From contig VUYV01000610.1 in the NCBI GenBank assembly GCA_008711295.1, forward strand, positions 225,849-289,848: a stretch of 64,000 bases of DNA, in the 5' to 3' direction. The translations under genes were made by a program, and so were the position numbers. This DNA is from Anarhynchus alexandrinus. Taxonomy: Eukaryota > Chordata > Aves > Charadriiformes > Charadriidae. The notes under the pieces are model-generated. The model was not told the DNA's origin, made no database searches, and worked only from the letters and a program-made list of their open reading frames with translations. Within the stretch, counting starts at the first letter, position 1, and each line of letters begins with the position of its first letter. Of this stretch, positions 35,170 through 47,509 are shown one piece after another.

Positions 35170-35400
35170 AACTCTTTTTTTTTTTTCCCCTCAGAACTGT
35201 CAGACTACATCCAAGTTGCCTATGGAAACAGCATGTGCCACATGCTATGCCTTGAACTGACCACAAACATTTTCCAGGAGACTCGTGTGTTAGCTGACAC
35301 AGGCCAGGACTGCACCAGAGTGGACCAAACAGCTTGGATCTTCACAGGCCGGTGCAGGAACCGGGGGCCCGCTTTATTTGCTAGTGCAGATGTAGCTTAA
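35170..35400. other. GC-richer patch, unidentified
   Basis: A T13CCCCTCAG pyrimidine tract is followed by a 207-bp open, GC-richer stretch ending in a stop at 35400. The frame (SELSDYIQVAYGNSMC ... GALFASADVA-like end) matches no protein I know. TTTATTTGCTAGTGCAGATG with GTAGCTTA at the end, and GTTAGCTGACACAGGCC earlier, recall old amniote DNA-transposon MITEs. It could equally be an unrecognised exon. I cannot decide from sequence. Confidence 0.3.
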
Positions 35401-35641
35401 AAGACCCAAGAAATCTCATTATGAGAGATATTTTTCTCTGGATGTCAAAGCAGTGCGCAGGTCACAAAGACATGGAAGCAACTTCCACGTACAAGGGAAA
35501 AAAAAACAACCCAAAAGCCAGAAACCCAGATGGCTCTCTACCTGAAGGCTGCACAACTACGTGACTGGTTGCAAGGCAGACTTACTCCTAACATACTTGG
35601 GTTTTTTGGGGGGTTGGGTTTGGTTGTTTTTTTTTTTTTTT

Positions 35642-35711
<70 letters not shown>

Positions 35712-38700
35712 GTGATTTCTCTGTTATACCTGCTGGGGAGAGGACTTCCCTTCTCCTTTGAACCAGTAATGGTGCTTTGGTGCTTGCAGTAATTATAAGC
35801 TGCCATTCTGCACTTACTACTAAGGCTCTCTAGGAAGCCTTTTTTTAAGCTAGCGAATGAGTTGTTCATTTAATACTTCTGTAATAAAGATACTTTCAAA
35901 CTCTTTCTGTAGATACGATGAGCAAAAGGGCACCACTGATGGTTTCATCACAGCTTGAGAACACAGGTCAAAGACTTCTAGTTCTAGCAAACGAGCAAAG
36001 TCCAACCTCTATCAAGCATCGAGGCTGAGCTCTACATACTTTATTTTTCCAGCTTTTTGGCAACCGTGAACTTGGCTAGTCACAGGCCTCAAGATAACTA
36101 GAGATAATTTGTATCCAGATTATGAGAGTTACCTGCCTCAGGAGTGGTGTGTGTATATGAGGTCCTCATAAAACTTTATGAAGTAACATCTGTATAAGGA
36201 AATGATTTCCAAGACCTGCTGCCAATTTCCAAAAGTCATAAAAATACTGAACTATCGTCTGCGACTTAATGCAACAGCGGGGCAACTACAAGCAGCTACA
36301 GTACACCTACCCCCCATTGTAGCCATGTGCTAGAACAGCAAGGAGATAAAAAGCCTGAGGTCTAACTTCCACTCAATGCATTGGCAATCAAGGTGGCAGG
36401 AAAGTCAGGTTTTCTCATTTCTGTATTTCTGATTACGTTCAAACCAAGTTAAAACAAACAAAATAATTGCTATGAACTGGAAAAAAAAAACCCTGTGTTT
36501 TTCTGGAAATACTAATATCACCCTTCAGTGTGTTTGAACTCCGCTTTAGTAGCCCAGACCAGGTTTTGGAAGAGGTCCAGGCTTCTTTATGTCTTAACCA
36601 TACAACCCATCGAATGGTGATTTACAGTTGACAAATGCTAATAAGAATGATACAAACAATTCTGTCAAATTTTAGAGGAGGTAATGGCACTGGCCTTAAA
36701 GTTACTCTACAATAAACAAAAAAGATATCAAATAAGACTGATTACTAGCTGTCTTAACATTAACTTTAGCATATTAATGTTGGCAAAGATGTTTCTAGAA
36801 CATAACAGCATTTTAAATTTTCTTTGTCTTATTACAATCAGGAGAGGTATCTTCAGACATAATTTTACAGAGGAAAATTAGGACATTCCACACATTCAAC
36901 AATGTCACATGCAATTCTGGTTTTCTTTTTTTGGTTGCCTGAACTAACAATTCAAATAAGTTATTTATGGTAATAAGCTGTATCTAAATTGGGTTTTGTA
37001 GTTATTTGACATTTTCTAACAAATGTATTAAACCAGAACAGAAAAGATTAATCAAATACATTATCTCATACGGGTTATTTCACTAAGATCACAAAAAAAT
37101 TGAACAAATTACCATGAATTAAACGTTAGATGCACTTTTCCTTTTAATTCTGCATCTGCTATCAGACTTGATAAAACAAGAATTATCAGATACAAAGGTG
37201 TTAGGAGGAAAATAATTATAATTAAGTTTAACATAGCCAGACGCCAACACTTCATTCCAGCACAGAAGAAATTTTGTGTTAATGAGAAGGCACATCTTCT
37301 GAAATGGACAGTTTCACAGCTTTAAAAAATAAAAACTGCTTCTCCTTCTAGGCAAACAAACAGCAATGAAAAAGTTATTTTCCAAGTTCTGAGGTCCTGC
37401 CAGGACCCACATACGACTACCATATTTGGATTCCTCTGCTTTCCGAACAAGACAACCAGATCCCTTCTCTGGCATTAGACTAGGATTTCAGATTTATTTT
37501 GCTTGTAAGAATCACATTAAGAATGATGCTGTTTCAGACAGTACTCGCCACTTCACTTTGCAGTTCTGTTTATTTTTTGGATATTACTTTGAAGACATTT
37601 GCATACTAGTAGTAGACGAATCATACTTTGGAATACTACTGCATACCATGTATCCACAACCATCAGCCTCTACTTGGTTCTCTGATGGTATAACTTATAA
37701 AAGTATAGTGCTTGGTGTGAATTGTTGCTCTCTTAATATTTCCACTATTCCCACATTCAGCTAGAATGTTTTTACCCTTACTGCATATGGAGTTCTGTTA
37801 ATAATTTGGGGGTTTTTAGATTGTAGACATGGATTCTTCTTATAGATTTCTTTCCTAGATGAAAGATCTTTTAGCATAGGTCACATTATATTTTCACCTT
37901 TGTGATTTAGTGGATTCATCATCCAAACGTCGCTACTGATGGTAAAACATGATGCGAGTTTCAATGAAGCTGGGAGATCGTGAAATCAACGGGATACACA
38001 CTTCAGCACTGAGAAGGCTTTTTTAATTAAAAAAAAATCCATTACCAGATACTGGAGAGACCTATAACCGCCTGTTCAAGTCAAGTGAATTATCAAATAG
38101 AGAAACCTTTTATCTGTGTCAGGCCATGCCCTTCTTTTTCAGTGGTTGCTTCTCCCTCTATCAACTGTCTCAAGAACATACAGCTGAAAACAGGCAAAAA
38201 AAACCCAACCTTGAAATAAACCAGCATAATTAATTTCTGCAGCACTTAGTGCATTTTCAACAGTGTCAATACCTCTTGGACCCATTCAGAGCTAAAAGGC
38301 CTACTGCATTTTATGTCAGGTCATACAGCAGTTTGAACATGCCTATAGACCATGTGCGTGATCAAACAACTATGAGGTATATACTGTTTTACTAGACTAC
38401 TACCTTGCCAGAAGTGCATGAAAGCCAATTCGCCACTGCCAGGCAAAGTGAAGTATATTCTCTCTCAGAAACTCATCAGATCAAAGAAATTGGACTGACA
38501 GTTACGTTTAGCCTGAATATTGCAAGTTGTGTCAACATGATCAACACGCTTTTCTAATTACATTATGCGACTAGAGTGGAGTCAGTGAAACTGTTTAGCA
38601 AGCAAAAAATGCTCCTGTACCTTAACAAAGGTTGGGTGTCCAGTTGGACTTGAAAGAAAAAAAAAAAACAGCAAAAAACCCAAAACAGTTGCTTAAACAT

Positions 38701-39129
38701 GTCCTGTTCACAGCACCAAAAAAAAAAGAAAAAGAGAAAGAAAATTGCAACAAACTTGGCACTAACCATGTGGCTAGGAACTCAATGACAGTAAGAAATT
38801 TTCTTCTGAGCTGGAAATCCCTTCTGGGTGGTGCTGGTGTGGATAGTAGAATTACATCCAGCTTTTTACTTAAGCAAAACTAGTGGAGCACCATGGACAA
38901 CAGGACATACAAACTGAGACTATACAGTTAATACAGCAGCTAGTATGGACGAAGAACACAGTGATGGGTTAAGGCAAGGGCCACAAAGAAGTCATTTGAG
39001 ACTGACCTCAGGAGTCAGCAAAACAACAGAGTACAGAAAATGGAGTACAGTACACAACCCCTACAATACCTGGAACAACCACGCCTACTGCATCAAGAGT
39101 CTCACCCCCAGAGTGCCTGAGAGAGGATC
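35401..39129. other. No supported gene
   Basis: AT-rich DNA with the long T-tract at 35627-35709, A-rich runs near 36480, 38655 and 38720, and ORFs of at most 112 codons (37426-37764) lacking domains. Confidence 0.6.
35627..35709. repeat. 83-bp poly(T) tract
   Basis: T-run interrupted only by single C at 35654 and 35682, preceded by a G/T-rich stretch. The poly-Phe ORFs across it are artefacts. Neither flank shows a processed pseudogene or SINE on the minus strand. Confidence 0.97.
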
Positions 39130-39645
39130 AGATGGGGAGTCAGCACTGCTACAGACCGTCATCCAGGTCACAGATGAAGATGTTAAACAATAGCAACCCC
39201 AGTAAGATCACTCAACCACCTCCTGGTTAAAATTCAAAACATTGATCATTTCCCTTTCAGTTCAGCTAGTTTTTCACCCACCTTATATTCACACATCTGC
39301 CCATGCATCTCCAACTTGACAAAAAGGATGCTCTAGAAGACCGTACTGAAAATTTGCAGAAGTCAAGGAAAATAGTACAAAAAAAAAAGCAAAAAGCTTA
39401 GCCAGGCACAGTTTATCCTTGTTAAATCAATACCGCCTATTGGCGGTCACCTTCCCTTTGCTCATGTACCTGATAATGGCTTCCTTCCAAGAATACTTGT
39501 TATGCAATTTTCCAATGAAATGAAGTTCAGAAGATGTATTTCCCTTCACATTTTTTTTTTATCTCCCCCCTTTTCCCCCCAGATCCTATTAAGTTGAGCA
39601 CATCATCTGCCATTTTTCAGTCATTAAACACCTCCCCATCTCCAT
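39130..39645 (-). mobile_element. Old CR1 RT fragment
   Basis: The minus strand of 39155-39215 translates as ILLGLLLFNIFICDLDDGL, the CR1 RT block before the catalytic box. Further right the minus strand gives LDFCKFSVR (worn YLDFCKAFDTV), sequence equivalent to SKQHGFxKGxSCLTN, and near 39590-39640 a worn equivalent of the segment where the linker meets RT block 0. Numerous indels break the frame, so it is older than the CR1s at 17-30 kb. The left end, where the FADD box should be, is not readable. Confidence 0.82.
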
Positions 39646-42600
39646 CAGTTGGTTCCCAATATTATTGAACACTGGGAAACACATTCATAACACAGCCATG
39701 AGGGATTTCAGTTTTATATAGAAGCATCTTTCCCATCAAAAGATTCCTTAGGGGTTGATGTCATTCCACCCAGCTGGTCTGCAGACAGGCCAGATAACAT
39801 TAAGTTTAAAAATTCTTATTCACTGCCTTATACTGTTCAATAATGCAGCTTTTTTCTGATATATGGCATCCTCAGATTAATAGATTTAAGGGAGCAATAA
39901 AAAACAGCTAGACCCAAGTGAGTATGTTCTTTCTAAATACACATGCAGAACTCAAGAGATCATCGTTTGTAGACAGGGAATACCTCTGCTATTATTATTC
40001 AAAAAGTACCTAATTATTCTCTGGTGAACCTCAAAAGACTAAATAAGCAGGTGGGTTTTTTTCCCTAGTTAGTTTTTCTTATCCCTTTTCATACCTGTAA
40101 TAAATAAAATTCAGAGCAGCAGGAAATATCACCTAGGCACCTATTAAGATCTCACATGTAAAAATGATGGGATAGAGATAAACCAAGATTAAGGCAGATC
40201 TTGTAAACATAGAGCCACTCTATATTCTGTGAGAAGGTGCAGATCATAGATATCCAGGCAGCTCAGAAATATCTCAGCACCAGGAGAAAACTGCTATCAT
40301 TTTTAGTTATTACACAAAAAGAAGTGTTACATGCTACTCTATAGCAAATTAGAACTACCTGAATAACTAGCATAAGAAATAAGGACAAAAGAACAGCAGG
40401 GAAAAAAAAAATCTTATAAGCTTCAAGAAATAATAGAAATAGAAGGCTAAATTTCTGTATCTGACGTCTATAGACCTTCATCTTTAAACTTTTTCTCCTA
40501 CAAGAGCATTATGCCCAAGGAATTTCTGAGCAAATACAGATTTTTGGAAAGAAAATACCTACAAGAAGTACACAAGCACTTCTAAATTTAACAACTCTTC
40601 TGCCCCCCAAGCAGTATCTCTAAGCTCTCAAAAGCTGCTTTAGGGAGCTGCTCTGTATTATATAGGGACATAGACTTCTCCCACTTCCAGCAGGCTTTAC
40701 TTGCTAATTAGCCCTTAATTAAAATGAGCTGCAGCTGGTTTGAGACACTCCCCTCTCCCCAACCCTAGTGCCCTGTTTCTAATTTCAGAACTAATAAAAA
40801 TTCCCACAAGCCAGCCTGGTCTGGGTACTTTTCTCGAGAGAGTGTATTCAGCATTTCTTTAGTGCTCTTTCCCCCTTCTCTCCTCTGTTTATCTTCTAAG
40901 TGCACAATTTTAAGAATAGACTTTTCCTCTTGTTTTTTTCCCCAGTTGGTCTTTGCTGTTTAGGAGGTAATGTTGCAGTCATTTTATTTTTTTTTTTTAT
41001 TTTTCCTTGCTTGGAAACTTATTTCAGTTGTTGATTTGATGAGGCTTTATGTTCAAATAGGCTGACAATAAAGGCTAGCTAAAGGACAATGCAGATGTCT
41101 TACATGCTTCCCAGCTACTGCTGCCAATGCATTTTAGCTGAGGCTCGTGATGTCTTATTCCTGTCTTTCCACCCAATTGAACCAAATTCCATTTGGTTTT
41201 TGTGACGAGGACAAACATCCACAAAGGATGAAGCTAAAGTTCTCAAACTCAATTTGACCTTCCCCAGATTTTTGTATGTCTGCAGGGATGAAAAGGCTGG
41301 CCAACCTCTTGACTGTCTGCATGACTATGTCTCACCATGTTTCTGAATATATATCACTGAACAAACCTCATTTCAGCTTCCCTGTTATGTTCCTGACTCA
41401 CCCTCCCAAAAAGTTAATCTGATACAGGCCAAGAAACACTCTAAGCTCTCCAGGCAATGCTTTGAAATGGTTACTGTACTAGACAAATATATCCCTGAGT
41501 GTAAGTTTAAAAAAAAAATATGTAAGGAAGAATGAGGGGGAAAAGAAGTATGTGGATACATTCACTTATTTCTGAGAGCGCCACCTGAAATCTTGGCTTA
41601 CTTCTTCTATTTAAAAAGACAGGAATTATTTTCCATTTAGGTATAACTAATGACAGAATTCAGTCCATGGAGCATGAGAGGCAAAAGATGAAGAGACAAA
41701 TAGTGGCTGCCCTTTCTCATTCTTTCCAGAGGAGTAGATCTTCACTGGCATGTAATATTAAAAAGCTGCCTCTGTTTATATATTGGCAGCATGCTGCTGT
41801 TAGGTCTGAAAGGATGATTCTAGCCTATGGAGCACAGAGCGCACACCCTTGGAGCATCTGGATCCATATTCCAGTTTTATTTCTAGAGGTCACCAGATTT
41901 TCTATTATGCAACAATGCATGTATTTCTCTCCCAGTCAAAAGTCAGAATTTTGGGGTTTATTCCCTGCCCTCCACATAGGATTCAAAAATAAATGATTCA
42001 CTAGAATAGTTTGGATAAATTTTGAAACATTTTGTGTCAAACTAATTTGTTCAAATTCAGGTTTTCATTAAAACTTGGACATTCAGCAGAAATGATGAAA
42101 CCTCTAAGATCTTTTGGCACATTTCTGACCCAATCTCTTCTACTCTTAGGAATAAATCCATCATATTATCTCCTCTATTTACATGCATTTACTCAAACCT
42201 CCTTGCTTTGCAACTTCATCCCTACCTCTTCCAGAAAAAAATTCTGAGATATCTTGGGATATTTAATCATTAATGTCCTTAGGAGATTCCAGTGTGATGG
42301 CCTTTCTTCATAATTTTTTTTGTGTAGATGAAAGTCAAATGCCATAAATATATAAACTCAAAAAGGAGGAAGGCAAAGGGAGGGGCAAAGTGAGAAAGAC
42401 AATAACAGTGCCACCACAATCATTATGGAACCGTACTCATTTTCCATCCATTGCATTGGGAGAAATAAAATCCAATATGTGCATATTTAATGTATTTGTC
42501 CTCAGCTTGCTAAGAAACATGTGGAAAATGCCTTAAAGGATGCTTGTCTTCATTCACAATGGTGAAAGCTTAGACATTTAAATTCTTGATATTTAAACTG

Positions 42601-45579
42601 AGGCAAGATAAATGTGAGAGCTAACGGTCTTCTGGAAATGTATGATATTGTAGCCACTGGACAATGGTGCCTCTTCAACATATAGTTTTTCCCATACCTG
42701 TGCTGTACTTTGGCCATTGGAAATCCCTTGGTGAGGAAGAAAATCTTGATGATTTAACCCTAATCAAAAGTAAACAATATTACGCCTTGATAAATACTTG
42801 TTTCCCCATGTGTGTTTCCATCTATGTATCTCCTATGAGTTCAAAAGATCAGAATAAAAATTATAAATAATAAAATTTATTTTAAGATGTGTTTATAAAA
42901 AGAACCTAACTTTGAGAAACAGCAGGTTGAGAGATGCATTCAGATCAAGTCTAACTTGTAGAGAATGTTTCATGAGGCAGCACCAACCGCCTCTTTGTTT
43001 TCAATTAGTTTTCTAAGTAAATGCAATGCATTTTAGCATTTGCCATGCAGAGAACGTTTTTCGTCTGCTTTTAATCTTCAAAATCCCAGGTTTTACCCTT
43101 GCTTACGATCACCAACTGTGTTTACTTATTGCTATAATTTCCATACCTTATGAGATTTTACTTTGAGTCTGAACGGAAAAAAATCCTTAAAGTTGCATCT
43201 AGAGGCAGATTGCTTTTGCCAATGATAGTAATAATGCATTCCCTCCCCCCATCGGGATATATTCAAAGGTTGTCTCAATTTAGAAGGTTCTCACAAATGG
43301 AAATCCCAGATCTTTCTGTTTGGGGACACACTAGAGATGTGTCAAAGCTTACGCTGTTCTGTGCTGCCTTTTTTTCTATATATTTTTCCCCCCTTTTATA
43401 ACAACAGATACTTGTGATAAATTTGCTAAGATACTTTTAATTACATCCTCAAAAGATACTTAAGTTAGATGATATTGAAAACTTTGTGTGTAGTCAACAA
43501 TACCCAATCAGTGGTTGATTGCAGTCCCTGTCTCACATCTAAGTATTGATCACATCGAAGAATGTGGTCTGTTCCTTTTCTTTCACAGAGACTTTTCTTT
43601 CACTACAAACAAATGCAGTCTACTGAATGACAGATCCTGCCAAACTGCAGTGAAAAGTGTTTTTGAAAGTTCAGCAGCCCTCATTAAGCAAAGACAGCAC
43701 CTTCCCTTTCTTCCAAAAGAGTCCTTCCAGAAGTTAATTCTGAATTCTTATGACGTTAAAGATAAATATTCCATAGGAAGTTGACAGTTTTTTTCATGTT
43801 CTGCCTGTCTGAAGGGAATGATAGAAGAAAAAGGACACACATGAATTTACAGGAAACATAGAAGAGTAACTTTGTACAGAAAAATAACTTTGTACTTTTC
43901 GAGAAAAAGCACAATGTGCAAGAAGCAGAAATGTTTCATCCAACTTCTCATTGCAAGGGAATGAAGTAAGATGTTGTAATTAATTATAGGATTTTCAGTA
44001 AATATATATTACTGAAATAAAAGTTTGTTATAGGAAAAGAATAAAATTTTTCTTTTTTTTCCCCCAGAAATCTGCACTTCAGGCAGTAAGCTAGAAAACA
44101 CAGGAAGATCTAAGACTGCCCTGCAGCTCCAGTAAGTGTAGTCTCATTTTGCTTTCCTGTAAATGACCCTGAAGGTAAAGGGCAGTGAACAATCAGTTCA
44201 GAAAATGACCAGATTCACTTTGCGTGGCCAGAGGTGAATACTTTTTAAAAGGTAATGAAAAATAGAGAAAATAATGAGATTCTAGGCTCATTTTTTTTAG
44301 CCATATGATGATAAAATATAAGTATAGTGTGAAGGAAAAATGGAAAGAAAATCACTCTAAATATCAACTGCAAAAGTAGCTTGGGTGAGTTGATTTATGT
44401 CCAAGGGCAGTCATTCTAAAATCTATGGAATTATAAGTCAGAGGAAAGCACTGATTTCTGTATGTGCAGGTAGTGCAGTATTAATACTATTTTTATACAT
44501 CTTACAAAAAGTGGGATTTAGAAGTGAGTTAAAAGACTAATTTTCTATCTACAGGAAATCGGCATAATTCAATATATGAAAAAATTCTGAATATCTGTTT
44601 AATGGAACTGAGGGATCTGTTTTGGCATTGTTTATAAAGTGAAGCTAGATATTAACCAGTAAATTAAATGAAGCATTAGAAGAAAAACTTCTTGGCTTGT
44701 TGGACTGAAATAATTCATTTCTGAAAAGTGTTAACATGCAGTAATGTGGTATTACAGTGGAATGTAATATAAGGAGGCTTGAGGTGCTTTTGGTTTCTGT
44801 TCTCATCTCAGATTTGGGGATCAAAATGCATTTCCATACTAGATCTGCAGATGTGATGCATCACGTAATTTCTTTAGAGGACAGGTGCACTACATTATGG
44901 GAAATGCAGTCTGTTTCCAGTCTATAGCACTTCAGAGAAAGTCAAACCTGTCTTACTACATCTACAATATGGTACCACATGGAAATGTGGCACACTGTTT
45001 GACTCAGACTAAAGTTTCAGGTAAGTTAAAAACGATGCTATTTTAACATAGGTTTAAAATAATAGAAAATAAAGGTGTAATATTTTATTTTCCAAAGACA
45101 ATCTAGTGTCATTTTAAAGAAAAGGTATTGGCAAAGCTGAACAGTCTTTCCTACAGTTGTGAGTGGTTTTGGTTTTGGGGTGGTTTTTTTTTGCTTTTGT
45201 TTGCCCAAGCTTTTTTACTTTCCCTATGTTAAGTCCAAAGCTATCCTGCCAAAAATATTTTTCTAAAATATATATTTCTCAATTCAAACCACTGAGGTTG
45301 GTGTGTAATATAGCATTTTAATGAATCTTAGAAAAATTTGTCATCCTACCTGGAAGTTGATAACTGGGTTCACTCCTTGTAAGTCCTTCAATGGTTAGTA
45401 TCTCTCTGCAAAAATTTCCCGGTTAAAAAAATGGGAATTGGAATGTTTCCCTTTCTCACAAGTGTGTCATGAGGCAAATTCCTTCAGCATTTTATAGGAA
45501 TTCAGATGCACTCAACTATTCATTTGGAGCCTGCTGTATTTCTAGGTACAGTATTTGTACAGAGTTAAGATGGAAATAA
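39646..45579. other. No supported gene
   Basis: Nearly 6 kb without a repeat or gene I can name. ORFs stay at or below 109 codons (41667-41996). A 22-bp motif at 44892-44913 resembles a ZNF143-type site on the minus strand, and is reported separately. Confidence 0.6.
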
Positions 45580-45934
45580 CCATAGAATCATAGAATGGTT
45601 TAGAGTTGGAAAGGACCTTGAAGATCATCGAGTTCCAACCCCGCTGCCATAGGCAGGGACACCTCCCACTAGACCAGGCTGCCCAAGGCCACGTCCAGCC
45701 TGGCCTTGAACACCTCCAGGGATGGGGACTCAACAACCTCTCGGGGCAACCTGTTCCAGTGCCTTACCACCCTCAAAGTGAAAAACTTCTTCCTAATGTT
45801 CAATCTAAACCTGCCCTCTTCCAGTTTGAAGCCATTCCCCCTCGTCCTATCACTACATGCCCTAGTAAAAAGTCCTTCCCCAGCTCTCCTGTAGGCCCCC
45901 TTTAGGTACTGGAAGGCCGCATTAAGATCTCCCC
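45580..45934 (-). mobile_element. CR1 3' fragment
   Basis: Begins at CATAGAATCATAGAATGG and carries the reversed tail and C-terminus: GACCTTGAAGATCATCGAG, CCATAGGCAGGGACACCTCC, GGCCTTGAACACCTCCAGGG and TTACCACCCTCAAAGTG, ending at about 45934 in the [18 protein letters not shown] region. It is the same subfamily as the copies at 26.0-26.4 and 57.0 kb. The 5' truncation point almost coincides with that of the 26-kb copy. The ORFs at 45606-45905 are antisense shadows. Confidence 0.96.
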
Positions 45935-47488
45935 AAAATTACCTACCATTTGGTATAGAAAAGATATTAAATGAGAAGGCAATCTTTGATGATTACTGGT
46001 ACCAAACCTGTGAGGATATGAGAAAATGTTGATGCTGCCACTGAAGTAGATCAGAGGCAATATTACTAAGGTCAGGTTGATAATACTTAAAACAGTTTCT
46101 CCCCGTAATGGATGGATAGAAAGGACACAGGGAAAGATGGGGGGCAAAGGTAAAGATGGTTTAAGTGGTGGCACTTAAAAGAATGGATTTCAGGCAGAAA
46201 GAGGCATCCTTTTTCAAACCCATGGTTATATTTCTGACAACAAAGTTTAGATGGACCTAGAAAAAAGAAAATTGAAAGAAGAGTTGGTTTGATGAGTTAC
46301 CCTTTCATAACTCTTAACAGCATAACCAGGTTAAGAAAACAATTGATCTCTAAGCAGACAACACATTTGAATAACAACAGAAGAAAGTGGGAGAAAAAGA
46401 CACACAGTCATAAGTCAAGTCTGACTAGATTGGACAGCCAATTAGAAATTCTAGGCGTCTTTTTATATTTTATGCCTTTATAAAGGCTAAGACATTGTTT
46501 AGTCTAGAAATGTTTTAATTTCTGAAACATTTTGAAAAAAAAGAAATTATAGGCTGTTTGAACAGCTGGCAGCCAAAGTCATGGCTTGGGGAGTAAGTGC
46601 AGACTTGGCTTCAGAAACAAGCAGAAGTTCTCCTTATGTTTTAACCCTGGAGCCATTGCAACTTTGCTGTGGTAAGAAGAAGGGAAAAAAACCACCCTGT
46701 AATATAAGAGGGATTCCATATGGAAGTTAACTGGTTCTAGTGAAAACACAATGTATTTAAGGAGGAAAGATTCCTTCTTCCTTTAGGAATTGTGCAAACC
46801 TGATTCCAGTGAGTAAGCTGGTCTCTCAATTTCACTTATTTGTTTCTTGTGATGTTTTGTTTTCCTTCTAATAAATATTTCAAAGCTCAGATTTGCAAAA
46901 GATTTTTCTCATCAACTTTAATTATTAAATCAAGTAAGGTAAATGAATAAAGGAGAAAAGATAAACTTCATATAGAATAATCTTCACAGAAAATACACAT
47001 GGATATTTTCTGAGGCTAAGGTTATATGCTTCTAATAAATACCTATATATTTATATATTTTTTTTTCTCCTTAAATTATGCATCACCTGCCATAGTCTAT
47101 AAACATAAAGATAACTTACTTCCTAAAATATTTATGACATGTCTAAAATATTAATAGTGACCATAACTTAATTCAAATGAAAAATAAACATACTTACAGT
47201 ATGCTGTTTTTTGTGATGCTGAACCGATTTAATTGAAACATCGCATTTATTGAGAAATTACATGGTTCTCATATTTTCTATACAGAACTTCTATATACTG
47301 ATTTTTAAGTATATTTAAAATTAATGGCAATTTTATCACATCCCACAGAATGTATGAACGATTGAGCATGGTACTTGAGTGAAATCGATTTCCTAATATT
47401 TGGTGTTACTTCTGCTGGTATATCTTTCTGAAATAACCAGGTAAAGAAGTGAAAAAAATATTGAGTATGGTAAACAGCAGTAATACAA

Positions 47489-47509
47489 ATATATATATAT
47501 ATATATATA
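47489..47509. repeat. (AT)n microsatellite
   Basis: About ten tandem AT units, perfect. Confidence 0.95.

Noticed and set aside
35530..35761. Poly-Phe ORFs as membrane peptides
   Set aside because: They are translations of the poly(T) tract.
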